DNA of 22,279 bases from Bacillota bacterium (GCA_023415375.1 JAEZKW010000071.1:1-22279), one strand, 5' to 3'; shown: positions 6,560 to 15,196, counted from the first letter of the stretch. Numbers and translations: made by a program. Notes: generated from the sequence alone by a model not told the origin.

Positions 6560-7297
6560 ATGAAAAGATTTACATGGTTAGCAGTTATTCTAGTGGTTCT
6601 GCTCGTCGCCAGTATGGGACTAGCCGCAAAACCCGTGTTACGGGTTGGTACTGATGCTACTTATGCTCCTTTCGAAACCATTGACAAAAATGGTAACTTC
6701 GTTGGCTTTGACATGGATCTGATTCGCCTAGTTGCTGCTCAAGCCGGTATGGAACTCAAGTTAATGAACATCGGTTGGGATGGTATTGTTCCAGGCTTAA
6801 TGAATGGTAATTATGACTGTTTGATTTCAGCCATGACCATCACCGCCGAACGTAAAAAACAAATCGCCTTCTCCACTCCTTATTTCTCCATTAAACAGGC
6901 CATTGTTGTAAAAAGTGACAACACCACTGTAAAAGCCCCGGATGACCTTATTGGAAAAACTGTAACAGTCCAAAATGGCACCACCGGTGACTTGTTTGCC
7001 AGCAAGATCAAAGATGTTAAGATGAAGCGTTTTGATACCAACCCTCAAGCTGTTCAAGAATTGTTAAACAATAATGCCGATGCCGCCGTTATGGATGATT
7101 TGGTAGCTTTCGATGCAGTGAAAAACAGTAAAGGCCTTAAGGTCGTAGAAATCGAAAAAATCGATAAAGAAGATTACGGAATCGGTATCCGCAAGGATAA
7201 TGAAAAACTAATCGCTACTATCAATAAGGCAATCGAAGCCCTCAAAAAGAACGGCAAATTGGATGCTCTGGTTGCTAAATATAAATCTGCAAAATAA
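6560..7297 (+). CDS. Polar amino-acid ABC transporter substrate-binding protein, paralogue 2
   Basis: A 245-residue tandem duplicate of the gene at 5477, with the same architecture and no gaps. The signal peptide ends SMGLAA-K without a lipobox. Pocket-region changes relative to copy 1 are few: MNVSWDGI becomes MNIGWDGI, ITPERK becomes ITAERK, SIPYFSNKQT becomes STPYFSIKQA, MMDDLVAYD becomes VMDDLVAFD. These could shift specificity slightly. GGGGG lies 8 bases before the ATG. It directly precedes the permease and ATPase genes, so it is the copy most tightly linked to them; a stable stem-loop follows its stop. Function by family: binding of a polar or basic amino acid in the periplasm. Confidence 0.92.
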   Translation: MKRFTWLAVILVVLLVASMGLAAKPVLRVGTDATYAPFETIDKNGNFVGFDMDLIRLVAAQAGMELKLMNIGWDGIVPGLMNGNYDCLISAMTITAERKKQIAFSTPYFSIKQAIVVKSDNTTVKAPDDLIGKTVTVQNGTTGDLFASKIKDVKMKRFDTNPQAVQELLNNNADAAVMDDLVAFDAVKNSKGLKVVEIEKIDKEDYGIGIRKDNEKLIATINKAIEALKKNGKLDALVAKYKSAK

Positions 7298-7313
7298 TTT
7301 GTAATCATTTTGA

Positions 7314-7348
7314 GGAATGGCCAAAAGCTTCTCTGTTTTGGCCATTCC
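7314..7348 (+). terminator. Stem-loop between binding-protein and permease genes (attenuator or mRNA stabiliser)
   Basis: GGAATGGCCAAAA (7314-7326) pairs perfectly with TTTTGGCCATTCC (7336-7348) around a 9-base loop. No U-run follows, so it is not a standard intrinsic terminator. In ABC importers such structures often protect the 3' end of the binding-protein message and lower permease expression. Confidence 0.65.
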
Positions 7349-7395
7349 CTGTGTCTGTCAAGAGATTGTTATTTTGTAATAAAGGGATGTCAATC

Positions 7396-8367
7396 GTGAA
7401 AAACAAATACTTTTTATGTTTATTTTTGACAATCGCCCTCATATTCGGATGCCTGAGTGAGATAAAGGCGGCAACCGGAAAGGAAGCCAGTTTAAAAATT
7501 ACTTCCGATCCAGTCGGCGCCAGTGTTTATGTGGATGGGAAATTCATCCATCAATATTCCCCATGTACCATCAAAGGATTAACTCCTGGTACACATGAAA
7601 TCGAGTTACGTAAATCAAAATTTCGAAACGAGAAAAAGACGTTAACCCTGGATCCAGGGGAAAATTCCTTAGATCTCTCCATGTCGGAAACTTCTCTTTA
7701 CTACATGTGGTTAAGTCTGCCAAACCTATTGTTGGGCGCTTTAATGACACTGTTTCTGACAATAACAGCCGAATTTATCGGGATACTTATTGGTACTTTC
7801 ACTGGAGTGGCCAGGGTACTTAATAATAGATTGGTCAATTTGATTGCCGGTATTTATGTTGATTTTATCCGGGGTACACCTTTACTGGTTCAAATTTTCA
7901 TGATTCATTTTGGTACTCCGCCGATATTGGGTGCTCTCTTTAATAATGGGCAACCAATACCGATTAATCCTTTCGTATCTGCGTTGGTTGCCCTTAGTAT
8001 CAACAGCGGAGCCTATGTAGCCGAAATTGTCCGGGCCGGTATTCAATCCATCGACAAGGGTCAAATGGAAGCTGCCCGATCCCTGGGTATGACCTATCGC
8101 CAGGCAATGAGTCATATTGTCTTACCCCAGGCTATAAAGCGGGTAATTCCACCTCTGGGAAATGAATTCATTGCCATGTTAAAGGATTCTTCATTGGTAT
8201 CGGTTATCGGTATGGAAGAATTGGTCCGCAAAGCCCAAGTTATTGTAACCCGCTCGTATCGTCCAACCGAAACCTGGCTTGAAGTCGGTATCATATTCTT
8301 AATCATGACAATTCCCTTTACCCGCATTGTCGCTAAACTGGAGAGGAGGTTTAAGGTCAGTGATTAA
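7396..8367 (+). CDS. Amino-acid ABC transporter permease with N-terminal signal and PEGA domain
   Basis: Start chosen at GTG 7396, with AAAGGG 9 bases upstream; the in-frame GTG at 7351 would begin inside the loop side of the stem-loop region and has no binding site. The 323-residue product has a signal-like segment (residues 1-25, either cut at IKA-A or anchored through C19 in IFGC). A PEGA domain follows at about 31-96 (SLKITSDPVGASVYVDGK, TIKGLTPGTHEIELRK). The rest, from about 105, is a His/Glu/Arg-type permease with several membrane helices, DFIRGTPLLVQIF and the EAA loop EAARSLGMTYRQAM to LPQAIKRVIPPLGNE that contacts the ATPase. PEGA domains bind surface or carbohydrate partners outside the cytoplasm; one joined to a permease is unusual. 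It overlaps the ATPase gene by 8 bases. Substrate: polar amino acid, by association. Confidence 0.88.
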   Translation: MKNKYFLCLFLTIALIFGCLSEIKAATGKEASLKITSDPVGASVYVDGKFIHQYSPCTIKGLTPGTHEIELRKSKFRNEKKTLTLDPGENSLDLSMSETSLYYMWLSLPNLLLGALMTLFLTITAEFIGILIGTFTGVARVLNNRLVNLIAGIYVDFIRGTPLLVQIFMIHFGTPPILGALFNNGQPIPINPFVSALVALSINSGAYVAEIVRAGIQSIDKGQMEAARSLGMTYRQAMSHIVLPQAIKRVIPPLGNEFIAMLKDSSLVSVIGMEELVRKAQVIVTRSYRPTETWLEVGIIFLIMTIPFTRIVAKLERRFKVSD

Positions 8368-9085
8368 AGTAGAAGACCTGCATAAACGTTTCCGTCATCT
8401 TCATGTTTTAAAAGGAATCTCCACCCAGATAAAACAGGGCGAAGTTGTATGTATCATCGGACCTAGCGGTTCCGGAAAGAGCACTTTCCTCCGATGCTTA
8501 AACCTGCTCGAAAAACCCAGCAGCGGCCACATTTTTATTGAAGGTGTCGATGTATCCGATCAGGCATTAATTGACGTCAATGAAGTTCGTGCTGAAGTCG
8601 GTATGGTTTTTCAACGTTTTAATCTTTTTCCCCATAAAACGGCTTTGGAAAATATCACAATTGCTCCGCTGAAAGTGAGAGGCTTAAGCCAGGAAGAAGC
8701 GGATTCCCGTGCCCTTGAGTTATTAGATCGGGTTGGCTTGCGTCATAAGGCCAGTGCTTATCCTGATCATTTATCCGGCGGCCAACAACAGCGCATAGCA
8801 ATTGCACGTGCTTTAGCAATGCGGCCTAAGGTTTTGTTATTTGACGAACCTACTTCTGCGCTCGACCCCGAAATGATTCAAGAAGTGTTGGATGTCATGA
8901 AAAATTTGGCCCATGAGGGAATGACAATGGCCGTGGTCACCCATGAAATGGGATTTGCCAGAGAAGTCGGACATCGCGTATTATTTATGGATGAAGGCCA
9001 AATTTTAGAGGAAGGTACTCCATCTGATGTATTTAATAACGCAAAAAACGAACGGACCAGACAGTTTCTGAGCAAGATACTTTAG
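8360..9085 (+). CDS. Polar amino-acid ABC transporter ATP-binding protein
   Basis: ATPase subunit of the importer, 241 residues, cytoplasmic. The start is GTG 8360, preceded by AGGAGG at 10 bases; a longer frame from 8327 lacks a site. Walker A GPSGSGKST is at residues 34-42, followed by the Q-loop MVFQRFNLFPH, signature LSGGQQQR, Walker B VLLFDEPTSALD and switch histidine in VVTHEMGFA. All are intact. FNLFPH and THEMGFAREV are typical of the GlnQ/HisP/ArtP amino-acid subfamily. It is translationally coupled to the permease (8-base overlap) and ends the operon, followed by a strong terminator. Confidence 0.95.
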   Translation: MIKVEDLHKRFRHLHVLKGISTQIKQGEVVCIIGPSGSGKSTFLRCLNLLEKPSSGHIFIEGVDVSDQALIDVNEVRAEVGMVFQRFNLFPHKTALENITIAPLKVRGLSQEEADSRALELLDRVGLRHKASAYPDHLSGGQQQRIAIARALAMRPKVLLFDEPTSALDPEMIQEVLDVMKNLAHEGMTMAVVTHEMGFAREVGHRVLFMDEGQILEEGTPSDVFNNAKNERTRQFLSKIL

Positions 9086-9123
9086 CAAACAGAGCTTTTG
9101 TATTCGTTCTTTATGGTTTCAAA

Positions 9124-9171
9124 AAAGCGGCAACCCCGATCAATCTTTATCTTTAGGGTTGCCGCTTTCTT
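9124..9171. terminator. Bidirectional intrinsic terminator
   Basis: AAAGCGGCAACCC (9124-9136) pairs with GGGTTGCCGCTTT (9156-9168), 13 bp, with a U-run on both strands (TTTCTT plus, TTTTTTG minus). It separates the convergent importer operon and CPBP gene. Confidence 0.85.
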
Positions 9172-9178
9172 CACTGGT

Positions 9179-10030
9179 TCAAGCAGGTCCGGGCAAATTA
9201 GTTGGATCATTGAGTCCTATTATCAAACAACGACGCTTCCATAATAAATATAAAGTAGAACCTAACAAAATCCCGCTCCCAATTAGAAACAGAATTCCAT
9301 ATCGAAAAATGAATTCGATATTATTAATCCTGCTAATGAAAATGCTGATCGAATTAAAAGCTGCATGAACCGCTATCGGCACCCATATCGATTGAAACCA
9401 CTCATAAACCAAGGCTGCCAAGATACCCAAGATCATTCCATAGATTCCTTGTAATATATTTAAATGATATGCCCCAAAAAGAAACCCTTGTAACCATAAA
9501 GCGGCAGTCAAGGGAAGGCATGTCTTTAAACGGTTAAATACAATCCCTCTAAAGAGGATTTCCTCAAAAACCGGGATGATAATTCCGGCAATCATGATTG
9601 TAAGGCCAAAGCCTCCGCTTAGCAATGGTTCCACAACTTGGCCATAATCGGGAAATAGTCGGTCAAAAGAAGTTATGACATCAAACATCAGAAAGAGCAG
9701 ATTAAAAGAGAGCCCGAGTAAGATGGCAAGTAGTATAACAGACATCCGCGGTTTTGAAAAATGACAATAAGTCCATAAGTTCTTTTGTTTTGCCTTAAAA
9801 ACCATCCAGTAGATAAAAAGAGACAACAGGGCACTGATTATCAGCATAATAAGGACATTTTTATCGAGCATAGCCTGCATTTGACTCGGACTCATCTCAG
9901 TATGATGAGAAATAGCCCATTGTAGCCGATAAACAAAGCCCTGTACCGTAGTAACAAAAACTTGCATCATTAAATATAAACAAATCCATAACAATAATTC
10001 TCCACAAATTTTAATAGCGCGCGCGCGCAC
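9179..10030 (-). CDS. CPBP family intramembrane metalloprotease (CAAX protease/Rce1-like)
   Basis: A 283-residue membrane protein with about eight hydrophobic segments. The three CPBP motifs are present: EExxxR at 156-161 (FEEILFRG), FxxxH with H189 (FGAYHL), and HxxxN at 222-226 (HAAFNS). These form the glutamate/histidine active site facing the membrane interior. Bacterial members act in peptide processing, immunity or unknown roles; nothing here points to a bacteriocin. The start is uncertain: the GTG at 10030 lies in a run of alternating GC and has no binding site, while TTG at 9994-9992 has GGAG 5 bases upstream but would cut into the first helix. It follows pgi by 23 bases, so it is probably in the same transcript. 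Confidence 0.87.
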   Translation of the reverse strand: MRARAIKICGELLLWICLYLMMQVFVTTVQGFVYRLQWAISHHTEMSPSQMQAMLDKNVLIMLIISALLSLFIYWMVFKAKQKNLWTYCHFSKPRMSVILLAILLGLSFNLLFLMFDVITSFDRLFPDYGQVVEPLLSGGFGLTIMIAGIIIPVFEEILFRGIVFNRLKTCLPLTAALWLQGFLFGAYHLNILQGIYGMILGILAALVYEWFQSIWVPIAVHAAFNSISIFISRINNIEFIFRYGILFLIGSGILLGSTLYLLWKRRCLIIGLNDPTNLPGPA

Positions 10031-10053
10031 TTTGCGGCTAATTATAATGTTAA

Positions 10054-11403
10054 TTACAATCTCTCCTCTAATTTGGCTTTTTCCGCCTCGTAACCCGGTT
10101 TACCTAGTAGAGCAAACATGTTCTTTTTGTAAGCTTCCACGCCGGGTTGGTCGAAAGGATTGACCGCATTCAAATAGCCGCTGATTCCACAGGCTTTTTC
10201 AAAGAAATAGACTAGTTTTCCAAAGCTGTAAGGAGCGATTTCTGGGATTTTTACGACCATATTGGGGACTCCGCCATCGTTATGGGCAAGGAGCGTCCCT
10301 TCGAAAGCCTTTTGATTAACATACTCCATGGTTTTGCCGCTCAAGAAATTTAGCCCGTCAATATTGGCGGGATCATCAGGAATGATGACCGAGCGGCGGG
10401 GTTTTTCGACCCATAAAACCGTCTCCAGCAGATCTCTTCGTCCGTCCTGAATATATTGGCCCATAGAATGAAGGTCTGTTGAAAAATCACAAGCTGCTGG
10501 GAAAATTCCTTTTTGGTCTTTTCCTTCACTTTCTCCGTATAACTGTTTCCACCACTCTGCGAAATAATGCAGCCCCGGTTCGTAATTTACCATAATTTCG
10601 GTGGTTTTTCCTTTACGATACAAAGCGGTTCGGGCCGCCGCATACTGATAAGCGGGATTTTTTTCTAAAGATGGGTCTTGATATTCCCGGTAACCGTCGG
10701 TCGCACCGTCCATAATCTCCTGAATATTGATTCCGCTGGCAGCGATCGGCAATAATCCGACCGGGGTTAATACCGAATATCGGCCGCCAACATCATCGGG
10801 AATCACAAATTGAGTATACCCTTCAGAAATAGCGGTTTTCTTTAAAGCACCTCTGGCTTTGTCGGTTGTCGCGTAAATTCGGGCCTTCGCTCCTGCCTGC
10901 CCATATTTTTTAACCAGCAATTCCTTGATTAAGCGAAAAGCAATGGCTGGTTCAGTCGTTGTCCCCGATTTGGAAATTACGTTGACTGAGAAATCCTTGT
11001 CCGCTAAGAGATCGAGTAATTCTGCGGTATAAGTTGGGCTAATGGTATTTCCTAAATATAAAATTTGAGGGTTTCTGCGTTTTTCATCACTGAGTTGATT
11101 ATAAAAGGTGTGGTTTAGTAGATCAATGGCAGCCCGCGCACCAAGATATGACCCTCCGATCCCGATGACCACTAAAACCTGGGAATCTTTTCTAATCTGC
11201 TCCGCTGCCTTAATCACCGCTTGGAACTCTTGCTTATCATAACCCACCGGTAATTCGACCCATCCCAGAAAATCATTTCCCGGGCCGGTTTTTTGGTGCA
11301 ACATCTCGTGGGCTAATTTCACTTGCCCCTGGAGCATGTTTACTTCATGTTCGCCTATGAAAGGTTTGGTTTTCGATAGATCTAATTTTATTTGATTAGA
11401 CAT
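10054..11403 (-). CDS. pgi: Glucose-6-phosphate isomerase
   Basis: Interconverts glucose-6-phosphate and fructose-6-phosphate in the cytoplasm. The 449-residue length is that of the short Bacillus-type enzyme. I start at ATG 11403, which has GGAGG 8 bases upstream; a frame nine codons longer lacks one. Phosphate-binding and active-site segments are visible: VVIGIGGSYLGARAA, VISKSGTTTEPAIAF, GGRYSVLTPVGLLP and the acidic/histidine stretch LHSMGQYIQDG. The usual isomerase end is present (NPFDQPGVEAYKKNMFALLG). It is downstream of the DeoR, MFS and outer-membrane genes on the same strand, so it could also receive hexose from that system. Confidence 0.96.
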   Translation of the reverse strand: MSNQIKLDLSKTKPFIGEHEVNMLQGQVKLAHEMLHQKTGPGNDFLGWVELPVGYDKQEFQAVIKAAEQIRKDSQVLVVIGIGGSYLGARAAIDLLNHTFYNQLSDEKRRNPQILYLGNTISPTYTAELLDLLADKDFSVNVISKSGTTTEPAIAFRLIKELLVKKYGQAGAKARIYATTDKARGALKKTAISEGYTQFVIPDDVGGRYSVLTPVGLLPIAASGINIQEIMDGATDGYREYQDPSLEKNPAYQYAAARTALYRKGKTTEIMVNYEPGLHYFAEWWKQLYGESEGKDQKGIFPAACDFSTDLHSMGQYIQDGRRDLLETVLWVEKPRRSVIIPDDPANIDGLNFLSGKTMEYVNQKAFEGTLLAHNDGGVPNMVVKIPEIAPYSFGKLVYFFEKACGISGYLNAVNPFDQPGVEAYKKNMFALLGKPGYEAEKAKLEERL

Positions 11404-11529
11404 GGTTTGCGCCTCCAAAATTTGATGCAAAGTTCAATAAATAATTGGAAAATCTCGTCTGTTCTATTCGCTAGAGATATGCATCTTCCTGCAAGAATAT
11501 ACGGATAATGTAAATTGAGCAAAATGAAT

Positions 11530-12780
11530 CTAAAATTTGTATCCTACCTCAAAATCATAGCGAGAACTGTTGTCAAGGTCCCGGTAATAATGACACAGAT
11601 AACTCCAAGTGCCGTCATCATCCCGGATAAACCAGTCATAATCATATACATTCTTTTTTTGATCATAGATTGAAAAGCCATATTCCAGGCCCAGTCGTTC
11701 AATTTTTCCCTTTAGACAATAAACTGTCGGACTTTCAAAGTCGTCAATATGCGTAACACTCAAAATAAGCCAGGGGTTGACTTCCACCCACAACTCTCCC
11801 ATAATGCCATTACGGGATTCGGTGCCGATACTATCTAGGGAAATAAGCCCCTCTTTTCCATTATTGTTGAAGGAGTTCCATTTCAAATCCTCATACCTTC
11901 CGCCAAAGTAGTCGGCTACAAACTTTCCTTTTGTATGAAATCCGCCGATTTGATAACTTACCAATCCAAGCCTTCCCTTAACGCCAGCCATTTCAGCCCT
12001 TCCATAATTCTCAAACACTGCAGACTCCCAAAAAGGCGCGCACCAAATCACATTGCCCAGACTAATGTCATAGGAAAATCCGCCCGTGGGATATTGACCG
12101 GAGGCTAAATTAGGGTAACTATCGTGAAGGCCCGTTAAGCCCAACTGCCAATGAAGTCCCGCAGTATTCAAAGATTGGTCGATATGCAATACTTGTAACC
12201 GCGCATACTCATTTTTCTCAAAAGGCGCCAGATAAAATACTTCCCCGGATGCAACATAGCTCAAATGGGTTGTCTCATTGGGGGTAAAGTTTATTGAAAA
12301 ACCATGATACGGATTGAGGGGATGATAGTCATTAATCAGTAATCCGTACCCGTAATCGATATCCGCTATTGTTTTATAATTGAGCTCCAGCCAATTGCCA
12401 TGATAAGCAAAGCTATCCACAAAATTGGGGATTCCTGATTTTGTGACCGGCGTGGGAGTTCCCCATTGCCACTCGCCATTATTCCAGGGATTTTGGGAAA
12501 AGGCCAAGTCAAAGGTACCCTCAAACCGGTTCCAGCGCCACGCCGGCTTTATATGAAAACCGAACGCATCTTTTCCATCAAAGGTTTTCCTTTCAAGAGT
12601 CATAGCCTGTATCCAATTCTGCCATCCATATGATTTATCGAGTTCAGCAACAATATTCTGCTCATCAGATGAAGGGACACTTGCTTTCTCTTCGACATTT
12701 TGAGCGTAGCTTGCATTATGACATATCCCCATCAATACCAAAGATAGTAATACTACAATGAGCGTTTGTTTTTTAATCAT
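11530..12780 (-). CDS. Predicted outer-membrane beta-barrel protein
   Basis: 416 residues that I cannot place in a named family. A signal peptide (MIKKQTLIVVLLSLVLMGIC to ASYA-Q) is followed by a mature chain rich in aromatic and alternating polar/hydrophobic strands (for example WLELNYKTIADIDYGYGLLI and RLGLEYGFSIYD). It ends YDFEVGYKF, a terminal strand with C-terminal phenylalanine of the type recognised by the BAM machinery. It has very few cysteines and no lipobox. This argues for a porin or substrate channel, or a capsule-associated barrel, in a diderm cell envelope. Its start lies 92 bases below the MFS gene, with AAGGAG rather far (about 15 bases) from the ATG. Location is inferred from sequence character, not from homology. 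Confidence 0.72.
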   Translation of the reverse strand: MIKKQTLIVVLLSLVLMGICHNASYAQNVEEKASVPSSDEQNIVAELDKSYGWQNWIQAMTLERKTFDGKDAFGFHIKPAWRWNRFEGTFDLAFSQNPWNNGEWQWGTPTPVTKSGIPNFVDSFAYHGNWLELNYKTIADIDYGYGLLINDYHPLNPYHGFSINFTPNETTHLSYVASGEVFYLAPFEKNEYARLQVLHIDQSLNTAGLHWQLGLTGLHDSYPNLASGQYPTGGFSYDISLGNVIWCAPFWESAVFENYGRAEMAGVKGRLGLVSYQIGGFHTKGKFVADYFGGRYEDLKWNSFNNNGKEGLISLDSIGTESRNGIMGELWVEVNPWLILSVTHIDDFESPTVYCLKGKIERLGLEYGFSIYDQKKNVYDYDWFIRDDDGTWSYLCHYYRDLDNSSRYDFEVGYKF

Positions 12781-12871
12781 CGTTTGTCTCTATTTCTCCT
12801 TGGGGCTCAGGTTAACTTACTTTGATAAATATCGGTGGAACCGGTAATCTTTTTAAATGTTTTTTTGCCTT

Positions 12872-14155
12872 TCAGTTATTGATCATTGTTACGATGGGTT
12901 TTCGTCGTCTCAATATTCCCAACCAAGTTAACATGCCCATGCAGACAACCAATATCCCGATAGACAACATATAAAGTAGAGCCGGACTGAGGCTGTATAG
13001 AAATCCGGACATGAAACCAAAAATTGCACTGAAAATAGCCACAGCCGTGTTATGAATGGCAAAAATCGCTGCTCTTTCGGTACCGGAAGTCACTTCAGCC
13101 AAAACTGCATCAATAAAGGGTTTTGAAAGACCATATCCGATAGCAAAAATAACCACACAAAGAGATACAATCATAAAACTGCCTGCAGGTAGCGTAATAA
13201 ATAATACCAGTGATGTAATCTGTAATAACGCTCCGCCTGCCATGAGTAAGTAACGGTTTAAATGGGTACATCGAGGTATAACTATAACAAATATCACAAA
13301 CATGACGGCGGCATTTACTCCACCCAAAACAGCAATTGCAGATTTATCAAGTTTAAGAACCTCGGTTAGAAAGGGCGCATAATAAAGACTTGAAAAAGTA
13401 CCAATCGGAATATAGGCGTTAAAAAGAACACTACAGCATAGTACCGTTAAAACCATAGGCTCGTGTAAAAGCGTTTTGAAAAAAGTCATATTAAGCCTGC
13501 TTTTCTGCTGGTGCGACTCGTGATTCCGCTGATGTAAAATTTGTTGCCCGACTGCAGTTTCGCGATAATAATAATTTCTACAGAGCATCATAATAGTCAT
13601 GCTAACAACGGCAAAACCCAATAAAATACGTTCTCCGGAAAGAATTCCCAACTCTTTTACAATAATACCGGCCAACGGTGTAAAAATACCGACCGAAATG
13701 TTGATGGTATTGATTAGATTATAGGCTGTCACTTGTTGTTCCGGGACCGCATCTTCAATCAACATCAGATTCCAGGAAACAGCAGTAATCTTTGATAAAC
13801 TATTAATCACCTGAGCGATTGCAAATAACCAAAAATTATTACTGACTAAATAAATCGCGATTGCCAAAGGCCAGGAAATCAGGTCAAATATCAAGGTTGT
13901 TCTACGGCGGCCCATCATATCAGTAACCACACCGGCAATTGCCGAAAATCCTATACTGGCAATAAATCCGATCGCAATCAAAAAACCAATTTGCTGGTCA
14001 CTGATACCTTGGTTTTTCATATAAAGACCAAAATAAAATGTATATAGAGAATACGGAATCCCCCAAAGTGGCTCAAAAATAACCGATACACGGGTATTAC
14101 CGTATAATTTTTTAAATGACTGAATAAAACTGGAAGACTTGAGTTCGATTGCCAT
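12872..14155 (-). CDS. Major facilitator superfamily transporter
   Basis: 427 residues with about twelve hydrophobic helices in two halves and a central polar loop (HQRNHESHQQKSR) near residues 208-220. Motif A is present in the first half as GVVTDMMGRRRTT. It is a proton-coupled or facilitated transporter of the inner membrane; the substrate cannot be read. GGAG stands 7 bases before the ATG. It is 18 bases behind the DeoR gene and so is probably co-transcribed with and controlled by it, pointing to a sugar or sugar derivative. The barrel protein follows on the same strand. Confidence 0.88.
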   Translation of the reverse strand: MAIELKSSSFIQSFKKLYGNTRVSVIFEPLWGIPYSLYTFYFGLYMKNQGISDQQIGFLIAIGFIASIGFSAIAGVVTDMMGRRRTTLIFDLISWPLAIAIYLVSNNFWLFAIAQVINSLSKITAVSWNLMLIEDAVPEQQVTAYNLINTINISVGIFTPLAGIIVKELGILSGERILLGFAVVSMTIMMLCRNYYYRETAVGQQILHQRNHESHQQKSRLNMTFFKTLLHEPMVLTVLCCSVLFNAYIPIGTFSSLYYAPFLTEVLKLDKSAIAVLGGVNAAVMFVIFVIVIPRCTHLNRYLLMAGGALLQITSLVLFITLPAGSFMIVSLCVVIFAIGYGLSKPFIDAVLAEVTSGTERAAIFAIHNTAVAIFSAIFGFMSGFLYSLSPALLYMLSIGILVVCMGMLTWLGILRRRKPIVTMINN

Positions 14156-14173
14156 GATTTTTCTCCTTTTTAT

Positions 14174-14989
14174 TTAAACTCGATGACTATCGGAGTTTGA
14201 ATCCCCATAATTGAGACAATCGGTGACTTCTATTTGGATTCCTTGATTGATTAACTGTTGAAACAAACTATCTATACCAGCTGTCACATGATCAGTAATA
14301 AAATGATATTGCGGTTTAAGGGGCCCAATATTAGCCAGCGAACGATGTCCAAATTTATTGCTTTCTACTAAAACATAAACTTCCTTGGCTGCCTCGATCA
14401 TGGCTCTTTTAATGGCTGCTTCATCAAAGGTTGTGGTGGATAAACCCCATTCCGAAGAAATACTGCAGGGTCCGGTAAAAGTTTTATCCACTGTCAAACC
14501 TTGAATTGTTTTGAGAGTATCAATACTAATGGCATTAAAACTCTCCCGTTCAACCAAGCCGCCAATCATAATCAGCTGACAATTGGTGGTAAAGTGCAAT
14601 ACATCATGGGCAATGGCTATCGAATTAGTAATAACGGTCAGCCCGGAAATATGGTTTAGAAAAGGGACCATTTCAGCCACTGTGGAGGAACCATCGAGCA
14701 AGATGGTATCGTTATTTTTAATTGCTGCAACTGCCAATTTAGCAATAGCGGTTTTAACTTCAGTATTGATTTCCTGCCGTTCCCGATAGGATAAAGCCAG
14801 ACTAACCTGTTCCGGAAGGATGGCCCCGCCATACGTTCGTGTTAATAGTCCTTTTTCCTCCATAAGACGCAAATCCCGCCGTATTGAGTCTTCCGAAATC
14901 TGAAAAGTCTTACTAAGTTCGCTAACTTCGACCCGTCCTTTGGCCTGAAGTAATTCCAAAATATGCTGATGGCGCTCTTCAATGAACAT
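14174..14989 (-). CDS. DeoR family transcriptional regulator
   Basis: A 271-residue regulator. The start is ATG 14989 with GAGGAG at 6 bases; an upstream in-frame GTG extension of 18 codons is unlikely. The N-terminal HTH_DeoR is ERHQHILELLQAKGRVEVSELSKTF-type with recognition segment SEDSIRRDLRLMEEKGLLTR and the family wing TYGGAIL. The C-terminal domain has the sugar-phosphate-binding fold (ILLDGSSTVAEMVPFL, VITNSIAIA, GGLVERES, DKTFTGPCSISSEWGLS). Such proteins repress sugar operons until a phosphorylated sugar binds. It heads the run DeoR-MFS-barrel-pgi. AACAAAAACGAACGA-like repeats between its promoter and start could be its own operator. Confidence 0.92.
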   Translation of the reverse strand: MFIEERHQHILELLQAKGRVEVSELSKTFQISEDSIRRDLRLMEEKGLLTRTYGGAILPEQVSLALSYRERQEINTEVKTAIAKLAVAAIKNNDTILLDGSSTVAEMVPFLNHISGLTVITNSIAIAHDVLHFTTNCQLIMIGGLVERESFNAISIDTLKTIQGLTVDKTFTGPCSISSEWGLSTTTFDEAAIKRAMIEAAKEVYVLVESNKFGHRSLANIGPLKPQYHFITDHVTAGIDSLFQQLINQGIQIEVTDCLNYGDSNSDSHRV

Positions 14990-15052
14990 ATAAGGCTCCT
15001 CTCTATCGTTCGTTTTTGTTCCAATTTGTTTATATTTATTCACGTTGCTTCC

Positions 15053-15081
15053 ATTTTATAGGATAAAATATAAATTGTAAA
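15053..15081 (-). promoter_or_regulatory. Promoter of the DeoR-MFS-barrel genes
   Basis: On the minus strand TTTACA, a 17-base spacer and TAAAAT precede the DeoR start by about 63 bases. The leader between them holds AAC-rich direct repeats (GGAACAAAAACGAACGA) of the kind bound by DeoR proteins. Confidence 0.5.
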
Positions 15082-15196
15082 GAGAATTCGAAGTGGGTAT
15101 AGAGAACGGTTACAAAAAATCGCGGGAATTCCCTTCTCTTATTTTAAGTTTTGAAACGAAACTGATATATTTAAAATAAGTTTACAAACCTCTGAT

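Noticed and set aside
10017..10030. GC-alternating run at the start of the CPBP gene as a Z-DNA or regulatory element
   Set aside because: Only about 12 bp of GC alternation; too short to claim. It only makes the start codon uncertain.
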